Shown: positions 7,950 to 16,154 of the stretch, in pieces | Layout of the letters: the number at the start of each line of letters is the position of its first letter | Position numbering within the stretch: position 1 is the stretch's first letter | DNA from: Akkermansiaceae bacterium | GTDB lineage: Bacteria > Verrucomicrobiota > Verrucomicrobiia > Verrucomicrobiales > Akkermansiaceae | DNA: 35,124 bases | Reading direction: 5' to 3' | Assembly: GCA_028822695.1 (NCBI GenBank) | Contig: JAPKDA010000015.1 | Span: forward strand, 1 to 35,124 | Position numbers and translations under genes: made by a program | The notes under the pieces: model-generated | The model's database searches: none | Seen by the model: only the letters and a program-made list of their open reading frames with translations | What the model was told of the DNA's origin: nothing

Positions 7950-8096
7950 AGTGGAAGGTGGCAGGTCGAAGAGGAGGAGCTGGGGCTGGGGGCAGGCTGG
8001 TCATGCCACGTTGGGGAAGACTGGGTGTAAAAAAGGAGGGACTGGGACGTATTCTTGGGGCAGGGTGCGGCGCGGCACTCGAAAAATTACGAACTG

Positions 8097-9413
8097 ATGG
8101 CTACTGACACGAAAACGAAGGCGACGACGGCGGGGAATTATTTTATTTCGAACTATCCGCCATTTTCGTTTTGGGAGGAGGGGCATCGGGAGGAGGTGCG
8201 GGAGGCTTACGATTCGAAGGGGCCGGATGGGGTGCCACTGGGCGTTTACCATCACACGCCGTTTTGTCGGAAGCGTTGCCACTTTTGCTATTTCCGGGTC
8301 TATACGGACAAGAGTGCGGATGAGATTAAGGAGTATCTCGATTGCACGATGCGGGAGCTCGAAGCGCTGGCGAAGAATCCGTTGGTGGAGGGAAGGAAGC
8401 CGAACTTTGTGTACTTTGGTGGCGGGACGCCGTCGTATTTGTCGGCGAAGCAGCTGACGGCGTTGACGGATCGGATGAAGGCGGTGTTGCCGTGGGACGA
8501 GGCGGAGGAGGTGGCGTTTGAGTGTGAGCCGGGGACATTGAATGCGGGGAAGCTGGCGGCGATCAAGGAGATCGGAGTGACACGGGTGAGTTTGGGGATT
8601 GAGAACTTTGATGATCGGATCCTGGAGATCAACGGTCGGGCTCACCGGACGAAGGAGGTTTATCGCGCTTACGAGCGGGCGAAGGCGGAGGAGTTTGAGC
8701 AGATCAATATCGATTTGATCGCGGGGATGATCGAGGAGACGGAGGAGAACTGGCAGAGGAATATTGAGAAGACCCTGGAGTTGGATCCGGATAGCGTGAC
8801 GATTTATCAGATGGAGATTCCGTATAATACGACGATCTACAAGGAGATGAAGGATACGGGGGCGTTGATCGCGCCGGTGGCGGATTGGGCAACGAAGCGG
8901 CGGTGGGTGAAGGAGGCGTTTGCGGCGCTGGAGAGTGCTGGGTATACGATCAGCAGTGGCTACACGGCGGTGAAGGATCCGGAGCGGACGAAGTTTATTT
9001 ATCGGGATGCGCTGTGGAGTGGAGCTGATTTGCTTGGCTTGGGCGTGGCGTCATTTTCGCACGTGGCCGGGGTGCATTATCAGAATCTGACGGAGATCGA
9101 TGAGTATATGAAGGTGGTGCAGGAGGGTGGGATGCCTTTGAAGCGGTCGTTGAAGACGACGGAGGAGGAGCGGATGATTCGGGAGTTTATTCTGAAGATG
9201 AAGTTGGGGCATGTGGAGGCGGGTTACTTCAGCGAGAAGTTTGGCGTGAACATTCTGGAGAAGTTTGCGGGGCCGCTGGGGCATTTGCAGGAAGAAGGGT
9301 TTTTGGAGGTGAAGGGTGGAACGATTCTCTTGGATCGGGATGGGTTGTTGTGCGTGGATAATTTGCTGCACGAATTTTTCCTGCCGCAGCACCAGGGCGA
9401 TCGGATTGTTTAG
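8097..9413 (+). CDS. HemN/HemW-like radical SAM enzyme
   Basis: The 438-residue protein has a radical SAM core with the 4Fe-4S motif CRKRCHFC (Cys57, Cys61, Cys64) preceded by HHTPF, and GGGTPS at 108-113, the pattern of the coproporphyrinogen oxidase family. A HemN_C-like region follows (about 350-430). The cysteine cluster lies about 35 residues deeper than in HemW, after an N-terminal NYFISNYPPFSFW segment. It may be a haem chaperone, a coproporphyrinogen III dehydrogenase, or a HemN-like (class C) methyltransferase of specialised metabolism. I took ATG 8097 because upstream residues are not protein-like; no clear ribosome site is present. The 148-base gap upstream holds only G-rich spacer. 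Confidence 0.8.
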   Translation: MATDTKTKATTAGNYFISNYPPFSFWEEGHREEVREAYDSKGPDGVPLGVYHHTPFCRKRCHFCYFRVYTDKSADEIKEYLDCTMRELEALAKNPLVEGRKPNFVYFGGGTPSYLSAKQLTALTDRMKAVLPWDEAEEVAFECEPGTLNAGKLAAIKEIGVTRVSLGIENFDDRILEINGRAHRTKEVYRAYERAKAEEFEQINIDLIAGMIEETEENWQRNIEKTLELDPDSVTIYQMEIPYNTTIYKEMKDTGALIAPVADWATKRRWVKEAFAALESAGYTISSGYTAVKDPERTKFIYRDALWSGADLLGLGVASFSHVAGVHYQNLTEIDEYMKVVQEGGMPLKRSLKTTEEERMIREFILKMKLGHVEAGYFSEKFGVNILEKFAGPLGHLQEEGFLEVKGGTILLDRDGLLCVDNLLHEFFLPQHQGDRIV

Positions 9414-9423
9414 GGCAGGAAGG

Positions 9424-9463
9424 GGAGAACGCCGAATATCGAACGCAGAAGGTTTGGGCTTTT
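9424..9463 (+). repeat. Dispersed 'aatatcgaac' repeat, degenerate copy
   Basis: The text gagaacgccgaatatcgaac plus a purine-rich tail resembles the copies at 13941-13981 and 23194-23236. It lies between the radical SAM gene and the small membrane protein gene. Confidence 0.4.
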
Positions 9464-9495
9464 CGGGGCGGCGGGGGGGTGGTAACGTCTTGGCT

Positions 9496-9912
9496 ATGTT
9501 GCGGACTCGGGCTGGGTGGAAGACGGTGACGGCGATCGTCCTGTTTCTCTTTGCGAGAGCAGTGGTGGCGACGGTGATCGAGGTGAAGGTGGTGGGGAGC
9601 GAGGTGATGGCGATTCGGGTGGGGGCGACCTTGGTGTGGACGATTTTGTTGGTGGGGATCGCGGTGGGGAATGAGCCGGCGCGGTTCTTCGTGACGATGG
9701 CGCTGGCTGTGGGCTCGGCGCTTGCGGTGGTGGTGTTGATGGATCCGGAGATGATGTGGTACGATTCGGAGGGGTTCCGGATCGAGTGGGTGCGCTACTA
9801 CCTGATGGTCTTCATCGCGACGAATCTGGCGTTGGTGCCGTTGCTGGCGTTTTCGAAGCGGGTGCGGAGCTTTTTTAGTCGGGTGCCAGCGTATGCGGGG
9901 CCGATTCAATGA
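9496..9912 (+). CDS. Small integral membrane protein, unknown function
   Basis: The 138-residue protein has about four hydrophobic segments: roughly residues 9-27, 38-57, 64-83 and 102-120. A charged loop (MDPEMMWYDSEGFRIEW) lies before the last one, and the tail is basic. No family was recognised. The ATG at 9496 is preferred because the upstream part of the frame is repeat sequence. It follows the radical SAM gene by 82 bases in the same direction and may be co-transcribed. The sequence supports membrane location only. Confidence 0.6.
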   Translation: MLRTRAGWKTVTAIVLFLFARAVVATVIEVKVVGSEVMAIRVGATLVWTILLVGIAVGNEPARFFVTMALAVGSALAVVVLMDPEMMWYDSEGFRIEWVRYYLMVFIATNLALVPLLAFSKRVRSFFSRVPAYAGPIQ

Positions 9913-10024
9913 GGGCTTCGCCGTCGAAGGTCCCAAATCGAAGGTCGGAGAGGACGGTTGAAGGTGGGGTGGCGGTGGCTTCTGTGGCCCGCTGCCGGGG
10001 CTTGAGAGGTTGGGGGGGTGATTC

Positions 10025-10070
10025 CACGGGTTTGCACCCGTGACTAGATTCTGGTCACCCCTACCGGGGT
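10025..10070 (+). terminator. Paired hairpins between convergent genes
   Basis: A perfect 7-bp stem cacgggt-ttgc-acccgtg (10025-10042) and a 5-bp stem acccc-tacc-ggggt (10057-10070) lie between the plus-strand membrane protein gene and the minus-strand oxidoreductase gene, which converge. The position suits a bidirectional terminator, though neither hairpin has a strong T-tract. Confidence 0.4.
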
Positions 10071-10092
10071 TGGGGAGGGGCGGAGAGAGGCC

Positions 10093-10118
10093 GGTGACCG
10101 GGACGGGTCACGCCACGG
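10093..10118 (+). repeat. Dispersed ggtgaccgggacggtca repeat
   Basis: An imperfect palindrome, ggtgaccgggacgggtca followed by cgccacgg, ends exactly at the stop codon of the minus-strand Gfo/Idh/MocA gene. Related copies are at 17992-18022, 23263-23290 and 25304-25326; the last likewise touches a minus-strand stop. Confidence 0.6.
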
Positions 10119-11504
10119 TTAGATGTTGGGGGCCCAGCCTTCGCGGTAGGTGCGTTTGACGAGGGCGCTGGCGGCGTCGTTGCCTTTGGCTTTCATGTTC
10201 GGGCCGTCCCAGTGGAGGGGATGGCCTTCGCCGATGCGTTGGGCAACGCAGCCGAGGAGGATGACCTCGTTGAGGTAGGCGGCGATTTCGAAGTTTGAGT
10301 AGGCGGGGGCGCCGCCTTTCATCATGTCGATCCATTCCTGGTAGTGACCGGGAGAACGAGCGATGACTTTGGGGATGTCCTTGGTGGCGGGGTGTTGGCT
10401 TCCGAGGGTGTATTCTTTCTCGCCCTTCATCATGATGTAAGGATCGCCGCCGTAGTCGTCTCCTGAGTAGAGGATGCCTTTGCTCCCGACGATGAGGCAG
10501 CCGCTTGTGGGGGTCTTGCCTTTGAGTTGGGTGACCTCCTTGATGAGGTCGGGGTAGGGACGGAGGGGTTTCAGATCGTATTTCGGATTGCCTTCATACC
10601 ACCAGAATTTGAGTGGTTTGAGGCCCTCGCGTTCAGGGAACTCGAAGCGGACGCGGGACGTGAGCGGGTAGGTTTCCGCGTAGACGCGGGAGGAGACTTC
10701 GCATTCGATTTTGTCGGGGTAGCCGAGTTTGAGGGCGCGGAAGGGCATGTTGACGGTGTGGCAGGCCATGTCGCCGAGGGCGCCGGTGCCGAAGTCGTTC
10801 CAGCCGCGCCATTTGAAGCGATGATAGATGTCCTTTTTGAAGGGCCGCTGCATGGCGGGTCCGAGCCAGAGGTCCCAGTCGAGGTTTTCAGGGACGGGGT
10901 CGGCGCCGGCGGGGCGTTCGAGGCCTTGGGGCCAGACGGGGCGGTTGGTCCAGACGTGGAGTTCGAGGGCGTCGCCGAGGACGCCGGTTTGGATGACCTC
11001 GACGGAGCGGCGGAGGCCTTCGCCAGCGCTGCCTTGGTTGCCCATTTGGGTGGCAAGCTTGTTCTCCCGGGCGAGGTTGCGCATGGTGCGCGACTCCCAG
11101 ACGGTTTGAGTGAGTGGCTTTTGGCAGAAGACGTGCTTTTTGGCCTGCATGGCCATGATGCCTGCCACGCCGTGGATGTGGTCGGGGGCGGAAATGGTGA
11201 CGCCGTCGATTTGGTCGTCCATCTCCTCGAGCATGATGCGGAAGTCCTGGTAGTGCTTCGCCTTGGGATGGCCCTGCTTGATTTTGTCGATGTAGTTGGT
11301 GTCGACGTCGCAGAGGGCCACGAAGTCGCAGCCGCATTTGGCGACTTCCCTGATGTCGGTTGAGCCCTTTCCGCCCACTCCAATAGCGGCGATGCGGGGG
11401 CGTTCGTTAAGGTTTTGTCCGCGGACGATGGCGGGGAACCCGAGGACGGCGCCGGCGCCGAGGCCGGAGGTGCGGAGGAATTTACGACGAGAGAAAGAGC
11501 TCAT
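10119..11504 (-). CDS. Tat-exported Gfo/Idh/MocA family oxidoreductase
   Basis: The 461-residue product opens with a twin-arginine signal (SRRKFLRTSG, then a hydrophobic Gly/Ala stretch ending near ...AIVRGQ), so it is folded with its cofactor and exported through Tat. A Rossmann motif IAAIGVGGKGSTD follows, and KKHVFCQKPLTQTVWES is the family's EKP-like segment with Gln in place of Glu. The C-terminal half matches the GFO_IDH_MocA sugar-binding domain. Such proteins are highly expanded in Planctomycetota and Verrucomicrobiota and act on sugars or sugar derivatives; the substrate is unknown. It stands alone on the minus strand and uses mostly C-ending codons. Confidence 0.92.
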   Translation of the reverse strand: MSSFSRRKFLRTSGLGAGAVLGFPAIVRGQNLNERPRIAAIGVGGKGSTDIREVAKCGCDFVALCDVDTNYIDKIKQGHPKAKHYQDFRIMLEEMDDQIDGVTISAPDHIHGVAGIMAMQAKKHVFCQKPLTQTVWESRTMRNLARENKLATQMGNQGSAGEGLRRSVEVIQTGVLGDALELHVWTNRPVWPQGLERPAGADPVPENLDWDLWLGPAMQRPFKKDIYHRFKWRGWNDFGTGALGDMACHTVNMPFRALKLGYPDKIECEVSSRVYAETYPLTSRVRFEFPEREGLKPLKFWWYEGNPKYDLKPLRPYPDLIKEVTQLKGKTPTSGCLIVGSKGILYSGDDYGGDPYIMMKGEKEYTLGSQHPATKDIPKVIARSPGHYQEWIDMMKGGAPAYSNFEIAAYLNEVILLGCVAQRIGEGHPLHWDGPNMKAKGNDAASALVKRTYREGWAPNI

Positions 11505-11741
11505 ATCTACTGACAGATACGGGGGGAAGTGAGGGGTTTGTCAAGAAAGTGATGGGCTTGAAGCTGTGGGCAAACCACGGAATTCACTGAAGGTAGTGAT
11601 TGGGGCGGAGGCGAATGCGAAGAGCGGCTGTGTCGCGGGGCAGGTCGTGTGTCATGTTGGGCGATGATCTGAGGGGTTGTTTATCAGCGCGCGGGAGCGG
11701 ATTTTGGGGTATGTTCGAGGTGTCGAAAGGAGACTAAAACT
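11505..11741. other. Divergent intergenic region
   Basis: This 237-base spacer separates the minus-strand Gfo/Idh/MocA gene from the plus-strand DUF6868 gene, so promoters in both directions are expected here. A weak hairpin (cactgaaggtagtg) lies near 11586. I could not pick convincing -35/-10 pairs. Confidence 0.4.
11728..11732 (+). promoter_or_regulatory. Strong Shine-Dalgarno site of the DUF6868 gene
   Basis: The sequence AAAGGAGA contains AGGAG nine bases before the ATG at 11742. It is one of the few clear Shine-Dalgarno sites in the window and fixes this start. Confidence 0.7.
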
Positions 11742-11984
11742 ATGACAGTAGAACTGACTCGCGAATTCCTTGGGTGGTGTGTGCTGATCAACGTGGGACT
11801 GCTGCTCTACTGGAGCTTCTTCATCATGTTTGCCCGGAACTGGGTGTATCGAATGCATTCACGATTCCTTCCGGTGGATGAGGAGCGCTTCAATGCGATC
11901 CACTATGCGGGGATGGCGTTCTACAAGATTGGGATCGTTGTGTTCCTGCTCGTGCCTTGGATTGTGTTGCACATCATGGGGTAG
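11742..11984 (+). CDS. DUF6868-like small membrane protein
   Basis: The 80-residue protein has two hydrophobic segments, about residues 11-29 (WCVLINVGLLLYWSFFIMF) and 58-78 (MAFYKIGIVVFLLVPWIVLH). Between them is a soluble loop with RMHSRFLPVDEERFNAIHY. Length and loop fit the DUF6868 family of short inner-membrane proteins of unknown function. A good ribosome site supports the start. It stands alone; the chorismate-lyase-like gene follows after a 115-base gap containing dispersed repeats (weak 'aatattgaat' copy near 12011). Confidence 0.75.
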   Translation: MTVELTREFLGWCVLINVGLLLYWSFFIMFARNWVYRMHSRFLPVDEERFNAIHYAGMAFYKIGIVVFLLVPWIVLHIMG

Positions 11985-12099
11985 GCTTGGAACCCGGAGG
12001 TCGGAACCTGGAATATTGAATGGGGAGCCTAGTCCCGGGGGCGAAATTGGCACGATAAGTTCATGGGCTGGACGTCGTATTAATGAGTTCATAGAATCG

Positions 12100-12660
12100 A
12101 TGGGAGTGGAAGAAGTCAGTCAGCCGGTGATGCCGGAGTCGTTGGTGAAGTTTCTCGGGGGATCCCGGGTGGCGGGGGTGGAGTTTGGGTGGGTGGAGGC
12201 TGATGCGGTGCCGGAGCCTTATCACGGGCTGTTGGTGCATCATGGGGACATGACGTCGCGGCTGGTGGAGTATCACGAGGAGGCGATTGTTTTGGAAATC
12301 CTGCAGGCCGGGCAGGTGGAGGGGGAGTATTTGCGGGAGGTGGTGTTACGTGGGGCCGGATCGAAGAATGCGGTGGAATATGGGGTCATCGAGGTGCTCT
12401 TGGTGAATTTTTTGCCGTCGATGCAGGCGGCGATTTTGGAGGGAGGGCAGCCCTTGGGCGGGATACTGGTGGAGACGGGGACGGTGTTCGGGAGCAGTCC
12501 GCTGGGATACTTTCGGGTGAAGACGGATGTGATGGGTGATATTTTTTCTGCAAGTCCCGATGGCGCGGTTCTGTTTGGGCGGTATAATCAACTGCTCGGA
12601 GAGGACGGGGCTTGTTTGGCCCGGATCATTGAGATCCTCCCGGGTGTGCCGGAATCATGA
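12100..12660 (+). CDS. Chorismate-lyase (UbiC)-like protein
   Basis: The 186-residue protein resembles chorismate pyruvate-lyase, which makes 4-hydroxybenzoate and pyruvate from chorismate in the cytoplasm. Visible matches to E. coli UbiC in order are GDMTSRL (49-55; UbiC DSMTKR), YLREVVL (77-83) with Arg79 at the place of catalytic Arg76, GGQPLGGIL (115-123; UbiC GKTPLGRYL), and IIEILPG near the end with Glu178 at the place of Glu155. Both key residues are therefore kept. The start at 12100 gives the usual family length; upstream codons are repeat-derived. Its TGA overlaps the ATG of the next gene (ATGA), tying it to a halogenase-like enzyme. No ubiquinone genes are nearby, which suggests specialised metabolism. 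Confidence 0.65.
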   Translation: MGVEEVSQPVMPESLVKFLGGSRVAGVEFGWVEADAVPEPYHGLLVHHGDMTSRLVEYHEEAIVLEILQAGQVEGEYLREVVLRGAGSKNAVEYGVIEVLLVNFLPSMQAAILEGGQPLGGILVETGTVFGSSPLGYFRVKTDVMGDIFSASPDGAVLFGRYNQLLGEDGACLARIIEILPGVPES

Positions 12661-13922
12661 GTAAGGACGAAGAAGGATACGACGCGATCGTGGTGGGAGG
12701 AGGCCCGGCGGGCGCCACAGCGGGGGCGCTGTTGGCAGAGAAGGGGCGGCGGGTGTTGATTTTGGAGAAGGAGAAATTTCCGCGGTACCACGTGGGGGAG
12801 TCGTTGATGCCATTTTGTTATTTCACGCTCGAGCGGTTGGGGGTGATCGAGGAGTTGAAGGCGTTCGAGTTTACGGAGAAGCACAGTGTGCAGTTTGTGC
12901 CGCAGAGTGGAAAGGTGTCGCAGCCGTTCTACTTTTTTCAGCACTTTGATCATCCGGCGGCGACGACCTGGCAGGTGCAGCGGTCGGAGTTTGACGAAAT
13001 GTTGTTGCGGAATGCGGAGAAGAAGGGTGCGGAGGTGCGGGAGGAGACGAAGGTGGTGAATTTTCTGTATGACGGTGAGCGGGTGGTGGGAGTGAAGGCG
13101 AAAGGGAAGGGTGGTGAGGAGTATGAGGTGACGGCGCCGGTGACGCTGGATGCGTCGGGGCGGGATGCGGCGTTTCAGACGAAGAAGAAGTGGCGGAAGA
13201 GGGATCCGATGCTGAACAAGATTGCGATTTGGACACTCTACAAGGGGGCGAAGCGTGATCCGGGACTGGATGAGGGGGCGACGACGATTGCGTATTTGGA
13301 CGGGAAGGGGTGGTTTTGGAATATCCCGATGAAGGATGGGATCGTGAGCTCGGGGATCGTGGCGGAGCGGGATTATCTTTACCGCGACACGCGGGATCCG
13401 GCGGAAATTTTTGAGCGGGAGATCAAGAACAACAAGTGGGTGGAGGATCACCTGTCCTGTGGTGAGCAGTTTGGGGAGTATTGGGTGACGGGCGAGTATT
13501 CCTACCGTGCCAAGCATTGTGCGGCGGACGGGGTGGTGTTGATCGGGGATGCCTTTGCGTTTTTGGATCCGGTATTTTCGTCAGGGGTGTTCCTGGCCTT
13601 GAAGAGCGGGGAGATGGCGGCGGATGCGGTGGATGCGGCGTTGGAGAAGGGGTCGGTGGATGGAGCGGATTTCGCAGAGTATGGGGAGCAGTTGTGTCGG
13701 GCGATGGAGGTGATGCGGAGGATGGTGTATGCGTTTTATGATGAGGATTTTTCCTTTGGGAAGATGATCAAGAAGTACCGCGAGCTTCGCCCGCAGCTGA
13801 CGGATTGTTTGATTGGGGATTTGGTGGGGAAGGAATATGACGATTTGATGGCGGCGATGGGGGAGTTTGCGGAGCTGCCGGAGGCCTTGGCGCATGGGCG
13901 GGCTGCGGTGGGGGTGGAGTGA
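12657..13922 (+). CDS. FAD-dependent halogenase-like oxidoreductase
   Basis: The 421-residue flavoprotein has the FAD motif VVGGGPAGA (12-20) and FPRYHVGESL (41-50), both typical of the flavin-dependent halogenase branch. GWFWNIP (218-224) fits the WxWxIP halogenase signature, and GDAFAFLDPVFSSGV (297-311) is the second flavin motif. Lys75 in FTEKHSVQF sits where halogenases carry their catalytic lysine. These signs favour a halogenase acting on phenolic or pyrrolic, possibly carrier-bound, substrates. Related hydroxylases and reductases share parts of the pattern, so halogenation is not proven. ATGA coupling with the UbiC-like gene points to a 4-hydroxybenzoate-derived substrate. Confidence 0.75.
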   Translation: MSKDEEGYDAIVVGGGPAGATAGALLAEKGRRVLILEKEKFPRYHVGESLMPFCYFTLERLGVIEELKAFEFTEKHSVQFVPQSGKVSQPFYFFQHFDHPAATTWQVQRSEFDEMLLRNAEKKGAEVREETKVVNFLYDGERVVGVKAKGKGGEEYEVTAPVTLDASGRDAAFQTKKKWRKRDPMLNKIAIWTLYKGAKRDPGLDEGATTIAYLDGKGWFWNIPMKDGIVSSGIVAERDYLYRDTRDPAEIFEREIKNNKWVEDHLSCGEQFGEYWVTGEYSYRAKHCAADGVVLIGDAFAFLDPVFSSGVFLALKSGEMAADAVDAALEKGSVDGADFAEYGEQLCRAMEVMRRMVYAFYDEDFSFGKMIKKYRELRPQLTDCLIGDLVGKEYDDLMAAMGEFAELPEALAHGRAAVGVE

Positions 13923-13940
13923 TTGCTGGGGGGAGGGGAG

Positions 13941-13981
13941 GAACACCCAATATCGAACAAGGAAGGGCCAATTTTCAGGGG
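13941..13981 (+). repeat. Dispersed 'cccaatatcgaacaagg' repeat
   Basis: The element gaacacccaatatcgaacaa plus ggaagggccaattttc is nearly identical to the copy at 23194-23236. Weaker relatives lie at 9424, 12007, 15902 and 24239. Confidence 0.75.
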
Positions 13982-14035
13982 AAGAGGATCGTGCTGCCGA
14001 AACAACGCAGTTGTTCCGCTACGTGGGATTGGGCT

Positions 14036-14059
14036 CAGCACACGGAGTGTGCTGGCTAC
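14036..14059 (+). repeat. Hairpin repeat cagcacac-gga-gtgtgctg
   Basis: A perfect 8-bp stem around a GGA loop (14036-14054) followed by gctac. The same text, with loop GGG, is at 32334-32357. A version with a compensatory base-pair change lies inverted at 32306-32324. It sits in the 240-base gap upstream of the glycosyltransferase gene. Confidence 0.8.
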
Positions 14060-14162
14060 TTTTGGGAGCGGATCGGGTTGCCAAATTTGGGAGAGGGGGC
14101 ATGCTGGCGGCGGAGGGTGATGCCGCCGGACGGTGACGGAGCGCCGTCCTTGCCTTATTGAT

Positions 14163-15449
14163 ATGAAGATCACGTTTTTGTCGCCTGGGACGGGCAGTTA
14201 TTTCTGTGGGGCTTGTATGCGGGATAATGCGTTGGCGAAGGCGTTGTTGGTGGCGGGGGAAGAGGTGGAAATGTTGCCGATGTATTTGCCGATGTCGCTG
14301 GATGAGGAGGTGTTGGAAGGGTCGTTGGACAAGCCGGTGTTTTTCGGAGGGATCAATGTGTTCTTGCAGCAGAAGTGTTGGCTTTTTCGGCACACGCCGG
14401 CGTGGTTGGATCGGATGTTGAACAACGTGACGCTGTTGCGGAGTGCGGCAGCGAAGAGTCACATGACCTCGGCGCGGACGCATGGGGAGTTGGCCTTGGC
14501 GATGTTGCGTTTGGAGCACAGCAACCTGAGGAAGGAACTGGATAAGTTGGTGGACTATCTTGAGGAGAACAAACCGGATCTGTTGGTGCTCTCGACGGCG
14601 TTGCAGGTGGGGATGATTGGGGAGTTGAAGGAGCGCTTGGGGGTGAAGGTGCTGTGTTGTTTTCAGGGGGAGGATACTTTCATCGATGGATTGCCGGAGC
14701 CATACTGTGAGGGGGTGTGGCAGGAATTGCGGGAGCGTTTGCCGGAGGCGGATGGGTTGTTTGCGCCGAGTCGGTTTTATGCGGAATTGATGAAGGAGCG
14801 CTTGGGGAATGAGAACTTGGAGATCGAGGTGATTCCGAACGGGATTGATTTGGAGGGCTACGGGCCGACGGATCGGAGTGGGCCTCCGAAAATTGGTTAT
14901 TTGGCGCGGATGATACGGCCGAAGGGGATGGAGGTGTTGGTGGATGCGTTCATCGAGTTGCGGAATGAGCTGAAGCATCCGGATGCGAAGCTGGCGATCG
15001 CGGGGTCGGCGACGGCGGAAAATCAGGCGTTTGTTTGGGAAATGCAGGACAAGCTGGATGCGGCGGGGTTGGCGAAGGAGGTGGGGTGGCACACGAATAT
15101 TTCGCGGCATGAGAAGGAGGAATTTCTCGGGGGATTGACGCTGTTTTCGGTGCCGGTACTGTATCCGGAGGCCTTCGGACTCTATGTGGCGGAGGCCTTG
15201 GCGTCCGGGGTGCCGGTGGTGCAGCCGGAGGCGGCGGCGTTTCCGGAGTTTATCGAGGCGACTGGTGGTGGGGTGATGGTGCCGGCGAATGACGCCGGTG
15301 CCCTGGCGCGGAAGTGGAAGGAATTGTTGGAGAACCGGGAGGAGATCAAGGCGATGGGAGAAAGGGGTCGCCGGGTGGTCGTGGAGCAGTTTAGTATCGG
15401 GAAAATGCAAGAGCGCTTCATGACGCTGGCGAAGAAGCTGGTGGGATGA
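14163..15449 (+). CDS. GT4-type glycosyltransferase
   Basis: The 428-residue protein has the GT-B two-domain layout. The N-terminus (SPGTGSYFCGACMRDN, 7-22) matches a GT4 subfamily. The C-terminal domain begins near IGYLARMIRPKGMEVLVDAF, and the nucleotide-sugar site shows the E-x7-E pattern in PEAFGLYVAEALASGVPVV. It transfers a sugar from a nucleotide or other activated donor to an unknown acceptor at the cytoplasmic face. ATG 14163 is chosen since upstream codons are not family-like. The thioesterase gene starts 10 bases after its stop, so they are likely co-transcribed. The acceptor could be a small molecule or a cell-surface glycan. Confidence 0.85.
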   Translation: MKITFLSPGTGSYFCGACMRDNALAKALLVAGEEVEMLPMYLPMSLDEEVLEGSLDKPVFFGGINVFLQQKCWLFRHTPAWLDRMLNNVTLLRSAAAKSHMTSARTHGELALAMLRLEHSNLRKELDKLVDYLEENKPDLLVLSTALQVGMIGELKERLGVKVLCCFQGEDTFIDGLPEPYCEGVWQELRERLPEADGLFAPSRFYAELMKERLGNENLEIEVIPNGIDLEGYGPTDRSGPPKIGYLARMIRPKGMEVLVDAFIELRNELKHPDAKLAIAGSATAENQAFVWEMQDKLDAAGLAKEVGWHTNISRHEKEEFLGGLTLFSVPVLYPEAFGLYVAEALASGVPVVQPEAAAFPEFIEATGGGVMVPANDAGALARKWKELLENREEIKAMGERGRRVVVEQFSIGKMQERFMTLAKKLVG

Positions 15450-15459
15450 GCGACCGACG

Positions 15460-15903
15460 ATGATGAGTAAAGCAGGCGATAGCAAACGGAGCGGGCCCCC
15501 GAGATTTGAGATGACTCGGGGGGTGGAGTTCAACGAGACCGACATGGCCGGGCTGGTGCACTTTGCGAATTTCTTCCGTTATATGGAGGTGGCGGAGCAT
15601 GAGTTTTTGCGGAGTATTGGTCATGTGATCCACGGAGGGCCCGAGGGGCGGGAGAATGGGTGGCCGCGGGTGAATGCGAACTGTGATTATCGGAAGCCGG
15701 CGCGGTTTGGTGATGAGATTCTCGTGCGGGTTTATGTGGAGGAAGTGCGGACGCGGTCGGTGCGGTATGGGTTTGATTTTTTGATTGGCGAGGAGCTCAT
15801 CGCGACTGGGTCGGTGACGACGGCGCATGTGGAGATGGGGGAGGAAGGGATTCGGGCGGTGCCGATTCCGGAGGGGTTGCGGGAGGTGTTGGTGGGGGGG
15901 TGA
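15460..15903 (+). CDS. YbgC/4HBT-type acyl-CoA thioesterase
   Basis: The 147-residue protein is a hot-dog-fold thioesterase. The segment FNETDMAGLVHFANFFRYME (24-43) matches the YbgC active-site motif, with Asp28 equivalent to catalytic Asp18 of E. coli YbgC. It would hydrolyse an acyl- or aroyl-CoA, or an acyl-ACP thioester. The same fold class includes 4-hydroxybenzoyl-CoA thioesterase, which is notable given the UbiC-like gene 2.8 kb upstream. Two adjacent ATG codons open the gene; either could be used. There is a 10-base spacing from the glycosyltransferase. There is no tol-pal cluster nearby, so a housekeeping YbgC role is not supported. Confidence 0.85.
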   Translation: MMSKAGDSKRSGPPRFEMTRGVEFNETDMAGLVHFANFFRYMEVAEHEFLRSIGHVIHGGPEGRENGWPRVNANCDYRKPARFGDEILVRVYVEEVRTRSVRYGFDFLIGEELIATGSVTTAHVEMGEEGIRAVPIPEGLREVLVGG

Positions 15904-16154
15904 GGGGAGAATGGCGGATATTGAATTGGGCCGGGGTGGGCGGAGAATTTGACCACTGATTTCACCGATTGCTCTGATTGGGGAAGTGCTGATCGGCTTT
16001 GGGGGCGGGCGTTGGGGGCCGGGGTTTGGGGGAGGCTCCTCGCGAAAGCGCCGGCGACGTTCGTTCCTCACTCTGCCGGCGCACTCCAACAGCTATTTCC
16101 GGCGAATGAAGTGGTCAGGGTGGGGCGTATCGTTGAGACTTCCTGCGACGACGG
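15902..16154. other. Intergenic region with degenerate repeats
   Basis: The gap holds a weak 'gatattgaat' repeat copy (about 15913), a ccactgatttcaccgatt motif of the sort seen as dispersed repeats in related genomes, and complementary gcgccggc / gccggcgc arms (about 16048-16083). No gene was seen. Confidence 0.4.

Noticed and set aside
11830-12099. Upstream extension of the UbiC-like frame to 11830
   Set aside because: It overlaps the well-supported DUF6868 gene and repeat sequence, with Arg/Ser/Cys-rich random-looking translation. ATG 12100 gives the family length.
12657-13922. Ubiquinone pathway role for the UbiC-like/flavoprotein pair
   Set aside because: No ubiA, ubiD, ubiE or other quinone genes are nearby, and the flavoprotein carries halogenase-type motifs rather than UbiH/UbiF features.
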